Positions 7,459 to 13,578 of a DNA stretch of 16,061 nt are shown in pieces. The DNA lies in the NCBI GenBank assembly GCA_900545785.1, contig URAA01000022.1:1-16061 (forward strand), in the 5' to 3' direction. Positions within the stretch are counted from its first letter, which is position 1, and the number at the start of each line of letters is the position of its first letter. The notes below the pieces were generated by a model that saw only the letters and a list, made by a program, of their open reading frames with translations, ran no database searches and was not told the origin of the DNA. The position numbers and the translations under genes were made by a program. The DNA is from an uncultured Dialister sp. GTDB taxonomy: Bacteria; Bacillota; Negativicutes; Veillonellales; Dialisteraceae.

Positions 7459-7734
7459 TCAGCTCATATTGGAAAAACGTTCTACGGCCTTGCTGAATTT
7501 AGCAACCGTTTCTTCCGCATTTCCATTCTCCAGTCCGTCTAAAACACAATGGTGAAGATGTCCTTCCAGCATAATCTGTCCCACTCTGTGAAGGGCGGAC
7601 TTTGCCGCATTCACTTGCGAAAGCACATCCTCGCAGGGAATATCGGCATCCACCATTCTGTCTATCGCCTGCACTTGTCCGATGATTTTTTTCAAACGTC
7701 TGTGCAAATTATCGGCATCCATACATTGTTTCAT
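7459..7734 (-). CDS. CsoR/RcnR-family (DUF156) metal- or sulfur-sensing transcriptional regulator
   Basis: A 91-residue all-helical protein with the family's RLKKIIGQVQAIDRMV helix and a GHLHHCV segment. The sensing residues fit the C-H-C pattern of copper sensors: C34, H59 and C63, spaced 25 and 4 as in CsoR (C36/H61/C65 in Mycobacterium). Nickel/cobalt RcnR has His in the last position. CsoR members bind operators as tetramers and release DNA when metal binds. Persulfide-sensing CstR relatives cannot be excluded. An extra Cys (C4) sits near the N-terminus. The ATG has AAGGAG (7743-7748) 8 bases upstream. The gene lies 18 bases after rnhB and one base before the dehydrogenase gene, so it is probably co-transcribed with tetrapyrrole genes. 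No copper ATPase or chaperone gene is nearby. Confidence 0.88.
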   Translation of the reverse strand: MKQCMDADNLHRRLKKIIGQVQAIDRMVDADIPCEDVLSQVNAAKSALHRVGQIMLEGHLHHCVLDGLENGNAEETVAKFSKAVERFSNMS

Positions 7735-7752
7735 AATAAAATCTCCTTCTTA

Positions 7753-8529
7753 TTATAAATAAGATCTCACTCCCATGATCATGCTTTTAACCGGCTCAAA
7801 ACTCTTCCGATGAATGGGGGTGATTCCCAAACGGCGAATCGCTTCGATATGTTCCTTTGTTCCATATCCTTTATTTTCAGCAAACCCGTATCCGGGATAT
7901 TCCTTATCATAATCTTCCATCAAATGATCTCTGTGCACTTTTGCCACGATCGAAGCCGCCGCGACGGAAGCACTCTTTGCATCTCCGTGTACCATGGACA
8001 GTGTGGGAACATTGAAATGGAGAGGCATGGCATCCACAATCACCGCTTCCGGCTTTACTTCCAGACGGCTTACTGCTTTGTACATCGCTTCCATGGTGGC
8101 TCGGTAAATATTTACCGCATCGATTTCTTCAGAAGATAAACTGACGATGGAAACTGCCGCCGCTTCTTTTCGGATCTGCTCCGCCAGAATTTCTCTTTTG
8201 CGGGGAGCTATTTTTTTTGAATCATTGAGTCCCTCAAAAAAAGTATATGGTTTTAAAATAACGGCAGCCACCGTGACGGGACCTGCAAGAGGACCTCTTC
8301 CGACCTCATCGATCCCCGCTACATAAGTCAGCCCCTGCTTATAAAACGCCGACTCCGGTTCGTACATATTTCCCACGCGGAGTCTTTCTTCCGATTCCCG
8401 ATTGGCTCTTTTCACATAGGCATCAATCAGCTGTCGGACTCCCTTTCGGGGATCTTCCATCAGTTCCGCCAACATTTCTTCAGGCAGTTCAGGCTGCTTC
8501 AGCAGTTCTTTTATTTCCGCAATATTCAT
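7753..8529 (-). CDS. rnhB: Ribonuclease HII
   Basis: RNase HII cleaves RNA in RNA-DNA hybrids and at single ribonucleotides misincorporated in DNA. The catalytic DEDD set is visible: D74 and E75 in GIDEVGRGPLAGPV, D166 in VDAMPL and D183 in HGDAKSASVAAASIVAK. The N-terminal ~65 residues precede the core and form a helical extension, as in Bacillus RNase HII, giving 258 residues in total. Its ATG overlaps the rbgA TGA (ATGA), and GGAGG sits a few bases upstream. The rbgA-rnhB pairing is common in Firmicutes, which supports both calls. Confidence 0.96.
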   Translation of the reverse strand: MNIAEIKELLKQPELPEEMLAELMEDPRKGVRQLIDAYVKRANRESEERLRVGNMYEPESAFYKQGLTYVAGIDEVGRGPLAGPVTVAAVILKPYTFFEGLNDSKKIAPRKREILAEQIRKEAAAVSIVSLSSEEIDAVNIYRATMEAMYKAVSRLEVKPEAVIVDAMPLHFNVPTLSMVHGDAKSASVAAASIVAKVHRDHLMEDYDKEYPGYGFAENKGYGTKEHIEAIRRLGITPIHRKSFEPVKSMIMGVRSYL

Positions 8530-9383
8530 GATACCTCCGCAGGCACGCCGTCCAAAGTGATTCGTCCCAATTTTCCGCTTCGGAAATCATGGAGAACCGC
8601 CGCCTCTGCTCTTCCATAATCGACGGCGCCGCCGGAAAGGAGACAGCCTCTCCTGCGCCCCGCCTGCTCCAAGAGCAGCTGCGGATCGGCATGAACGTCT
8701 TCAATCCCGTATTTCTCCTTTATCGCTTCCGGTGCCATGACGGCTAATGTCTTCAAAAGAGACATAACAACGGCGGACGAATCAAAAACATCGCCTGCGA
8801 TCGCCCCGGTCGCAGCCAATCGAAGTGCCGCTTCCTGATCTTCAAATTTCGGCCATAATACGCCGGGCGTATCTAAAAGATCCAGTCCCTCCGCGAGGCG
8901 GACCCATTGCTTTCCTCTTGTATGTCCGGGAGTATTGGCGGTTCTTGTGGCAGCCGTTCCCGAAATAAAATTGATCAATGTCGATTTTCCTACATTGGGA
9001 ATCCCCAAAATCATGATGCGGGCAGAACGATTCTTCACGCCTCTCCGCTCCCATTTATCCAGTACCGGCTGTGCCGTTTCTCTGATCTCCCGAAGGAGTT
9101 TTTTCTTATCTTTCCCGTTATTGCAGCTGACGGAAATGACCTGCCGCCCCTGTTTCTTAAAATACGCTTCCCATGCGGAAGTATCGGAAGGATTTGCCAA
9201 ATCTGCTTTATTTAAAATAACAATATGCGGTTTTGTTCCCAACAGTTCTTTTATCATCGGATTTGAGCTGGAATAAGGAATCCGCGCATCCAAAAGCTCC
9301 GCCGCCACATCGACGGCTTTTAAATGTTCTATAATTATCTTTTTTGTTTTGGCCATATGGCCGGGAAACCATTGTATAAGCAT
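8526..9383 (-). CDS. rbgA: Ribosome biogenesis GTPase RbgA (YlqF)
   Basis: RbgA is a circularly permuted GTPase needed for late 50S subunit assembly. The G motifs appear in permuted order: NKAD (58-61), GIPNVGKST (127-135), then DTPG (171-174). The N-terminal QWFPGHMAK contains H9, the residue proposed as catalytic in Bacillus RbgA. The protein is 285 residues, close to the Bacillus length. I chose the ATG at 9383 over an upstream in-frame start at 9407 because it gives the family N-terminus, and AAAGGA lies about 6 bases upstream. It is the first gene of the long minus-strand operon and has its own candidate promoter. Confidence 0.96.
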   Translation of the reverse strand: MLIQWFPGHMAKTKKIIIEHLKAVDVAAELLDARIPYSSSNPMIKELLGTKPHIVILNKADLANPSDTSAWEAYFKKQGRQVISVSCNNGKDKKKLLREIRETAQPVLDKWERRGVKNRSARIMILGIPNVGKSTLINFISGTAATRTANTPGHTRGKQWVRLAEGLDLLDTPGVLWPKFEDQEAALRLAATGAIAGDVFDSSAVVMSLLKTLAVMAPEAIKEKYGIEDVHADPQLLLEQAGRRRGCLLSGGAVDYGRAEAAVLHDFRSGKLGRITLDGVPAEVS

Positions 9384-9395
9384 TATATTCCTTTC

Positions 9396-9413
9396 ATACC
9401 CTAACAAGGATAC
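9396..9413 (-). promoter_or_regulatory. Operator-like inverted repeat at the operon transcription start
   Basis: On the plus strand TACCCT (9397-9402) and AGGATA (9407-9412) form an imperfect inverted repeat (5 of 6 pairs) with a 4-base spacer. It lies just downstream of the presumed transcription start. The C-tract/G-tract layout with flanking TA resembles CsoR-family operators, and a CsoR-type gene lies in the same operon. This is a weak match and a hypothesis only. Confidence 0.25.
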
Positions 9414-9423
9414 CTATCTTATT

Positions 9424-9432
9424 ATTTTAACA
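9424..9432 (-). promoter_or_regulatory. Extended -10 promoter of the rbgA-hem operon
   Basis: TGT-TAAAAT on the minus strand (9424-9432) forms an extended -10. The region 17 bases upstream (CATACA) is a poor -35, so the TGn element would have to carry the promoter. The predicted start of transcription is near 9417, about 35 bases before the rbgA ATG. I see no other good promoter for the operon. Confidence 0.5.
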
Positions 9433-9597
9433 CATCTTAATAGTTCTGTATGCCGTAAGAAGAGTGATAAAGAAACATATGTTTTTGTCGGAGCTTTTGA
9501 AAATCATTCATAAAACATCCGGTTCATTTTTATATTTTATATAAAACAGAAAAATATTTTCTTCCTTAATGTAAAAAATTAATCCTTGTCATTCCAT

Positions 9598-9646
9598 AAA
9601 AAAATCACAATCCTTTATGGCACAGGTGCTTCACGAAAGATTGTGA
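9598..9646 (-). terminator. Terminator of the DUF47-pit operon
   Basis: On the minus strand TCACAATC (9639-9646) pairs with GATTGTGA (9605-9612), extended inward by TTT/AAA and a GCAC/GTGC inner stem. Seven T residues follow (9598-9604). It lies about 60 bases after the pit stop codon. A third segment (ATTGTGAT, 9674-9681) can pair with the same left arm. Confidence 0.8.
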
Positions 9647-9708
9647 CGATTTTGTCCGATTATTATTCTCATAATCACAATGTGTATCCGCATCGGCAAC
9701 TCTTCCGA

Positions 9709-10701
9709 TCAATAAAATTGTCGGATCAGAAGATATACAAGTGCCGCTACGGCTGCGGTGCTGGGAATGGTCATCACCCATGCGCCGACCATGGAATAAG
9801 CAACACTCCAATGAACGGCACGGAAACGTTTCGCCCAGCCTACCCCCATGATAGAGCCGGTTACCACATGAGTGGTCGATACGGGAAGATGAAGAAATGT
9901 GGCTGAAAATATAATAAGTGCTGCATTGATATCCGCTGCAAGACCGTTCACCGGTTCCAAACGGAAAATTTTATTACCCACCGTGCGGATAATACGCCAG
10001 CCGCCGACACTCGTTCCGAGCGCCATGGCAAGGGCACATGCAATTTTGACCAAAAGCGGCACTTCCAAGGCTTCGATATATCCTCCCGAAAGAAGAGCCA
10101 ATGTAATGATCCCCATACATTTTTGAGCATCATTGGATCCGTGGGAAAAAGCCATAACCGCAGCAGAAATATTCTGTACATGGAGAGACACATAATTCAC
10201 TCTCGATTTCCCGATATTTCTGAAAATCATGAATAAAAGTGTCATCACCACATAGCCGCTGCAGATGGCAATGATGGGAGAACCGATGAGTCCCGCCACA
10301 ATCATCAGAACACCGTGAGAATTAATGGCGCCGGCCCCGTAAGAAATGATGACCGCTCCCAGAACGCCCCCGATCAGTGCATGAGAAGAACTGGAAGGCA
10401 TACCGATCCACCAAGTAAACAGATTCCATAAAATAGCAGCTGCCATGGCGGCAATCAAAACAGTGGAATCTACCATTTGCGGAGAAACGACAATTTCTCC
10501 CCCTATCGTTTTTGCCACGCCCGTAGAAACCATGGCTCCTATAAAATTTAAAACGGCAGACATCAAAATCGCCACCCTGGGGCTCAGCGATCTGGTGGCG
10601 ATACAAGTGGCAATGGCATTGGCCGTATCGTGAAACCCGTTGATAAAGTCAAAAATCAAAGCAAGCAGGATAACAAGACCTATCGCATAAATATCAGGCA
10701 T
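9709..10701 (-). CDS. Inorganic phosphate transporter, PiT family
   Basis: This 330-residue, highly hydrophobic membrane protein has about nine to ten helices and the two duplicated PiT signatures, GFHDTANA (22-29) and SHGSNDAQK (186-194). It also has GMPSSSSHALIG (100-111) and its counterpart LPVSTTHV (272-279). PiT carriers import phosphate, often as a metal-phosphate complex, driven by the proton or sodium gradient. It starts 8 bases inside the end of the DUF47 gene. Its own ribosome site is weak, so translation is probably coupled. DUF47-pit pairs are widespread, and the DUF47 protein is thought to modulate the carrier. Confidence 0.95.
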   Translation of the reverse strand: MPDIYAIGLVILLALIFDFINGFHDTANAIATCIATRSLSPRVAILMSAVLNFIGAMVSTGVAKTIGGEIVVSPQMVDSTVLIAAMAAAILWNLFTWWIGMPSSSSHALIGGVLGAVIISYGAGAINSHGVLMIVAGLIGSPIIAICSGYVVMTLLFMIFRNIGKSRVNYVSLHVQNISAAVMAFSHGSNDAQKCMGIITLALLSGGYIEALEVPLLVKIACALAMALGTSVGGWRIIRTVGNKIFRLEPVNGLAADINAALIIFSATFLHLPVSTTHVVTGSIMGVGWAKRFRAVHWSVAYSMVGAWVMTIPSTAAVAALVYLLIRQFY

Positions 10702-11320
10702 ATTTCATGACCACTTCTTTTATCAGGTTTCCTACCGCCTCCGCCTGATCAGCCGTGTCCTCCATTGTTTCCATGATCTCTTTCCAACGGATAATATCTA
10801 TGGCATCATGACTTCCGTCAAAAAGATTGGAAATGACTTCTCTGTAAATTGTATCGGCTTCACTTTCAAGTGAATTGATTTTTCTTGTCCTCTCCGTCAG
10901 TTCCAGCTCATTTTTATCAATATTTTTCAATAGTCGGAAAAGAACGATCAATTCTTCAGACAACTCTACCAATATATCGGCCATTCGCAAAGTTTTTTCC
11001 TGTCCCAACCCTGCATGGTAAATGCGAAGGGAAAAAAGGACATCTTTCACATCATCGACACAATCATCCAAATTGCTTGTGAGCAAATAAAAATCCTCTC
11101 TGTCAATGGGAGTGATAAAAACATGTTTCATCTTATTCGCCACTTCATGAGTGAGTGTATCCGCCATATGCTCTATCTCCTGCATGTCTTTGGCATGGCG
11201 CTCCAACTTTGTCGGATCTTGCAATACCTCCTTGACCATTAAAGCACCTTTATGAAAATGCTCGGCATTTGTTACCAAGAAATCAAAAAACTCTTCATGT
11301 TTATTGACCAAACTGAACAT
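10694..11320 (-). CDS. DUF47 family PhoU-like phosphate transport accessory protein
   Basis: A 208-residue soluble all-helical protein of the DUF47 (PhoU_div) family. Two ExxxD metal-binding motifs of the PhoU type are seen at E50/D54 (EIEHMAD) and E152/D156 (LESEAD), each followed by helical segments such as VANKMKHVFITPIDREDFYLL. It precedes pit and overlaps it by 8 bases, the usual arrangement. The probable role is regulation of PiT activity at the inner face of the membrane. The ATG has GGAGGG about 7 bases upstream. The upstream region carries two TTTACA hexamers that could place it under phosphate control. Confidence 0.93.
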   Translation of the reverse strand: MFSLVNKHEEFFDFLVTNAEHFHKGALMVKEVLQDPTKLERHAKDMQEIEHMADTLTHEVANKMKHVFITPIDREDFYLLTSNLDDCVDDVKDVLFSLRIYHAGLGQEKTLRMADILVELSEELIVLFRLLKNIDKNELELTERTRKINSLESEADTIYREVISNLFDGSHDAIDIIRWKEIMETMEDTADQAEAVGNLIKEVVMKYA

Positions 11321-11361
11321 GACATACCCTCCAAAAGCCCAAACTTTCCATTATTTTCCTT

Positions 11362-11393
11362 ATCATATTCCATATGTGTAAATTCTGTGTAAA
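11362..11393 (-). promoter_or_regulatory. DUF47-pit promoter with Pho-box-like repeats
   Basis: On the minus strand two TTTACA hexamers (11388-11393 and 11377-11382) are separated by 5 bases, an 11-bp period. The second ends 9 bases before TATGAT (11362-11367), a good -10. In Bacillus subtilis, PhoP-activated promoters have TT(A/T)ACA-type repeats on this period, starting about 9 bases upstream of the -10. Only two repeats are clear here; the next positions upstream do not match. A perfect palindrome, GTAAAATTTTAC (11389-11400), overlaps the distal hexamer. Confidence 0.5.
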
Positions 11394-11484
11394 ATTTTAC
11401 TTACATTTACGTTTTAATTTTATACAAAATAAGAAAGATATTCCCTATATTCGTGTATATCTGCCAAAAAGGAATTTTTTTGAT

Positions 11485-11516
11485 TTAACCAAATTTTTAC
11501 AAATTTAGTGTAGAAT
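11485..11516 (+). promoter_or_regulatory. Rubrerythrin promoter with the same repeat layout
   Basis: TTAACC (11485-11490), five bases, TTTACA (11496-11501), nine bases, then TAGAAT (11511-11516). This has the same spacing as the divergent DUF47-pit promoter. Transcription would start near 11523. An alternative reading is a normal promoter using TTTACA (11496) as -35 and TAAAAG (11519-11524) as -10 with 17-base spacing. Both readings are compatible with the sequence. Confidence 0.45.
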
Positions 11517-11569
11517 AATAAAAGAGATAGAAATTCTCAGGGAGTATAAATTTTTTCAGGGAGGTCATT

Positions 11570-12142
11570 ATGGACGAAGTAAAAATTCAAGAGGAAATGA
11601 AAAAATTAAAAGGAACGGAAACGGAAAAAAATCTGTATTCCGCTTTTGCCGGCGAGTCTATGGCGCACATGAAATATACTCTGTTTGCCCAAGAAGCCCG
11701 CAAAGATCCTGCCATGTCCGAACAGGTCGCCGATATTTTTGATGAATCCGCCGGCAATGAACGGGCCCATGCAAAAATTTGGTTCTGGCTGGTCGGAGAT
11801 TTAAAGAAAACCACGGCAGAACATCTCCAAATGGCGGCGGAAGGGGAAAATGAAGAATGGACTTCCATGTATCCGTCATTTGCCGAAACTGCAAAAAAAG
11901 AAGGATTCCCCCAGATTGCTTTCCTCTTGAGCAAGATCGGAGAAATAGAAAAACAGCATGAAAAGAGATACAGAATTTTGCTCGCCAATGTAGAAAATGA
12001 GAAGTTATTTAAAAAAGACGAAAAGAAATTGTGGATCTGCGCAAACTGCGGTTTTACCTGCGAATCCGTAGAAGCTCCCGTAGAATGCCCCGTATGTGCT
12101 CATCCCCGGACTTTCTTTGCCATTAAAGCTGAAAATTATTAA
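11570..12142 (+). CDS. rbr: Rubrerythrin
   Basis: Rubrerythrin reduces hydrogen peroxide to water in anaerobes, taking electrons through rubredoxin-type donors. The 190-residue protein has the classical two domains. The N-terminal diiron four-helix bundle includes ligands in GESMAHMKY (E29), NERAHAK (E64, H67) and EIEKQHEKRY (E127, H130), plus acidic residues around 94-97. The C-terminal rubredoxin-like Fe(Cys)4 domain has C157-x2-C160 and C173-x2-C176, followed by AHPRTFF. An extra cysteine, C164, sits beside the iron site. The ATG is preceded by AGGGAGG (11558-11564) at 5 bases. The gene is monocistronic, divergent from DUF47-pit, and ends in two terminators. Its presence supports an anaerobic host. 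Confidence 0.96.
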   Translation: MDEVKIQEEMKKLKGTETEKNLYSAFAGESMAHMKYTLFAQEARKDPAMSEQVADIFDESAGNERAHAKIWFWLVGDLKKTTAEHLQMAAEGENEEWTSMYPSFAETAKKEGFPQIAFLLSKIGEIEKQHEKRYRILLANVENEKLFKKDEKKLWICANCGFTCESVEAPVECPVCAHPRTFFAIKAENY

Positions 12143-12149
12143 ATAAGTC

Positions 12150-12183
12150 AAAATAAAACCGCCTGTGCAGGCGGTTTTATTTT
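12150..12183. terminator. Bidirectional terminator between rubrerythrin and folC
   Basis: A perfect 14-bp stem (12150-12163 with 12170-12183) encloses a 6-base loop, with a GC-rich top (CCGCC/GGCGG) and an A/T-rich base. The stem ends in TTTTATTTT on either strand. It can therefore stop both rubrerythrin (plus) and valS-folC (minus) transcripts. Confidence 0.88.
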
Positions 12184-12190
12184 GCAAAAG

Positions 12191-12214
12191 CTGCTCTGAA
12201 CGGAGCAGTTTTTT
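12191..12214 (+). terminator. Second tandem terminator after rubrerythrin
   Basis: CTGCTC (12191-12196) pairs with GAGCAG (12203-12208) around a TGAACG loop, followed by six T residues (12209-12214). The T-run overlaps the folC stop codon on the other strand. It backs up the preceding hairpin for the plus-strand transcript. Confidence 0.7.
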
Positions 12215-13544
12215 ATTGCTTTTCGGCATCTCTTTCTTTTTCTCTCACCCAAGGAAGTACATCGCCCAAAATGTAAAGCGAACCGCAGATGAGAATAATA
12301 TCCTTTTCACCGGCTTCTTTTTCGGCTTCTTCCAAGGCGGATATGACACTTTCCGCTTCCGCATGATCTGCCTGAATCTTTTGTTCATCGATCATTTGGC
12401 AGATTTCGGCAGCCGTTCTCGTTCTTTCCGTCGGCGCCGTGCAGGCAAATACTTTATCCCCTTTGCGGACAAGCATCTGAATCACCGTTTCCGTTTCCTT
12501 GTCTTTCAAAGAAGTAAACACGATGATCCGCCGTTTGTCCGGATACTGTTCTTCCAATGCTTCTTTCAATGCTTCTGCCCCCGATGCATTGTGCGCACCG
12601 TCGATGACAAAAGTTTTTCCCCGGATTTCATGAATCTCAAAGCGTCCCTGCCATCTTGCCCGGGCAAGGCCTTCCCGCAGATCATTTTCATTGATTCTGT
12701 TGTCGGCTTTTATGACAAGGCTTAGCGCCATGACCGCCACGGCTGCATTGACCGCCTGATGGGCCCCTACAAAAGGAACGAAAATCAGACTTTTTTCCTG
12801 CTCCTTCGGTACATCTTTTCTTTTAATAACGACCACTTGACCCGCGCCGTACCTGTTTCTTGTATCAATTTCAAAATCACGGCCATAAAAATATATACGG
12901 GATTTTTTATTATGGGCATCCTTTTTCAGTTCTTTCAGTGCCACATGCTGGGCTGCCGTCACAACGGGAACTCCTTTTTTGATGATCCCTGCTTTCTGTC
13001 TGGCAATTTCCTGAAGAGTATTTCCCAAGTACTGCATATGATCAAGAGCTACATTGGTAATCACCGATACCACCGGCATAACCACATTGGTGGAATCGTA
13101 AAGCCCGCCCATGCCGACTTCCACCACCGCATAGTCTACTTTTTCTTCCCGGAAGACCCAAAAAGCCATGGCCGTTAATATTTCAAATTCTGTCGGTGCT
13201 TCTTTGCCTTCTTTCACGACCGCATCCGCCGCTTCTTTGATAACTGTTGCGGCTTTTGCAAAATCTTCCTGCGAAATATCATGGCCCCCGAAGTAAATCC
13301 GCTCCGTATAATCAATCAGATGAGGAGAAATAAAACGCCCCACTTTCAACGTCGCATTTTCAAGAACACTGGTAATCATAGCCACTACGCTGCCTTTTCC
13401 GTTTGTTCCCGTGACGTGAATGACCTTATAGGATTTTTCCGGATGGCCTGTTTTTTCAAGAATTGCTTCCATCCGGGAGAGTCCCGGCTTGATTCCGAAA
13501 GAGGAGAGGGAGTTAAGCCATGAGAGTGTTTCCGTATAATTCAT
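12213..13544 (-). CDS. folC: Folylpolyglutamate synthase / dihydrofolate synthase
   Basis: FolC is a Mur-ligase-family ATPase that adds glutamate to folates and, in many bacteria, to dihydropteroate. The 443-residue sequence shows the P-loop VTGTNGKGS (44-52), SPHLIDYTERI (73-83), VEVGMGG with D150-STNV, ALDH (166-169), a QKAGIIK segment with the probable carbamylated lysine (K184), RWQGRFE, VIDGAHN (313-319) and a C-terminal GSLYILGDVL. One oddity is that the usual GGRxDATN motif reads GGLYDSTN, so the motif's arginine is absent. AAAGGAG lies 6 bases before the ATG. It follows valS by 34 bases, a common Firmicute gene order, and ends at a terminator shared with rubrerythrin. The sequence does not tell mono- from bifunctional enzyme. 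Confidence 0.94.
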   Translation of the reverse strand: MNYTETLSWLNSLSSFGIKPGLSRMEAILEKTGHPEKSYKVIHVTGTNGKGSVVAMITSVLENATLKVGRFISPHLIDYTERIYFGGHDISQEDFAKAATVIKEAADAVVKEGKEAPTEFEILTAMAFWVFREEKVDYAVVEVGMGGLYDSTNVVMPVVSVITNVALDHMQYLGNTLQEIARQKAGIIKKGVPVVTAAQHVALKELKKDAHNKKSRIYFYGRDFEIDTRNRYGAGQVVVIKRKDVPKEQEKSLIFVPFVGAHQAVNAAVAVMALSLVIKADNRINENDLREGLARARWQGRFEIHEIRGKTFVIDGAHNASGAEALKEALEEQYPDKRRIIVFTSLKDKETETVIQMLVRKGDKVFACTAPTERTRTAAEICQMIDEQKIQADHAEAESVISALEEAEKEAGEKDIILICGSLYILGDVLPWVREKERDAEKQ

Positions 13545-13578
13545 TAAAATCTCCTTTTACCACATTTTATTTTGCTCA

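Larger units (their letters stand above)
9384..9708. other. 325-base intergenic region between pit and rbgA
   Basis: This AT-rich spacer carries, in minus-strand order, the pit terminator and its upstream competing segment, about 150 bases with no recognisable gene (roughly 9450-9597), then the extended -10 and leader of rbgA. No credible open reading frame or RNA gene was seen. Confidence 0.6.

Noticed and set aside
7735..7760. Separate promoter or CsoR operator directly in front of the CsoR-family gene
   Set aside because: The 18 bases after rnhB contain only the ribosome site and AT-rich sequence. No -10/-35 pair or G/C-tract repeat was found.
9383..9407. Longer rbgA start giving 8 extra residues (MLGYERNI)
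   Set aside because: The downstream ATG has the ribosome site and gives the conserved QWFPGHMAK N-terminus, with His at position 9.
11505..11526. PerR/Fur-like box at the rubrerythrin promoter
   Set aside because: Rubrerythrin is often PerR-regulated, so I compared this stretch with TTATAATnATTATAA. The best alignment matched only about 9 of 15 positions with poor symmetry, which AT-rich DNA gives by chance.
12165..12725. Plus-strand open frame of 186 residues opposite folC
   Set aside because: It starts inside the rubrerythrin terminator hairpin and runs antisense to FolC. Phe/Arg-rich with no recognisable motif.
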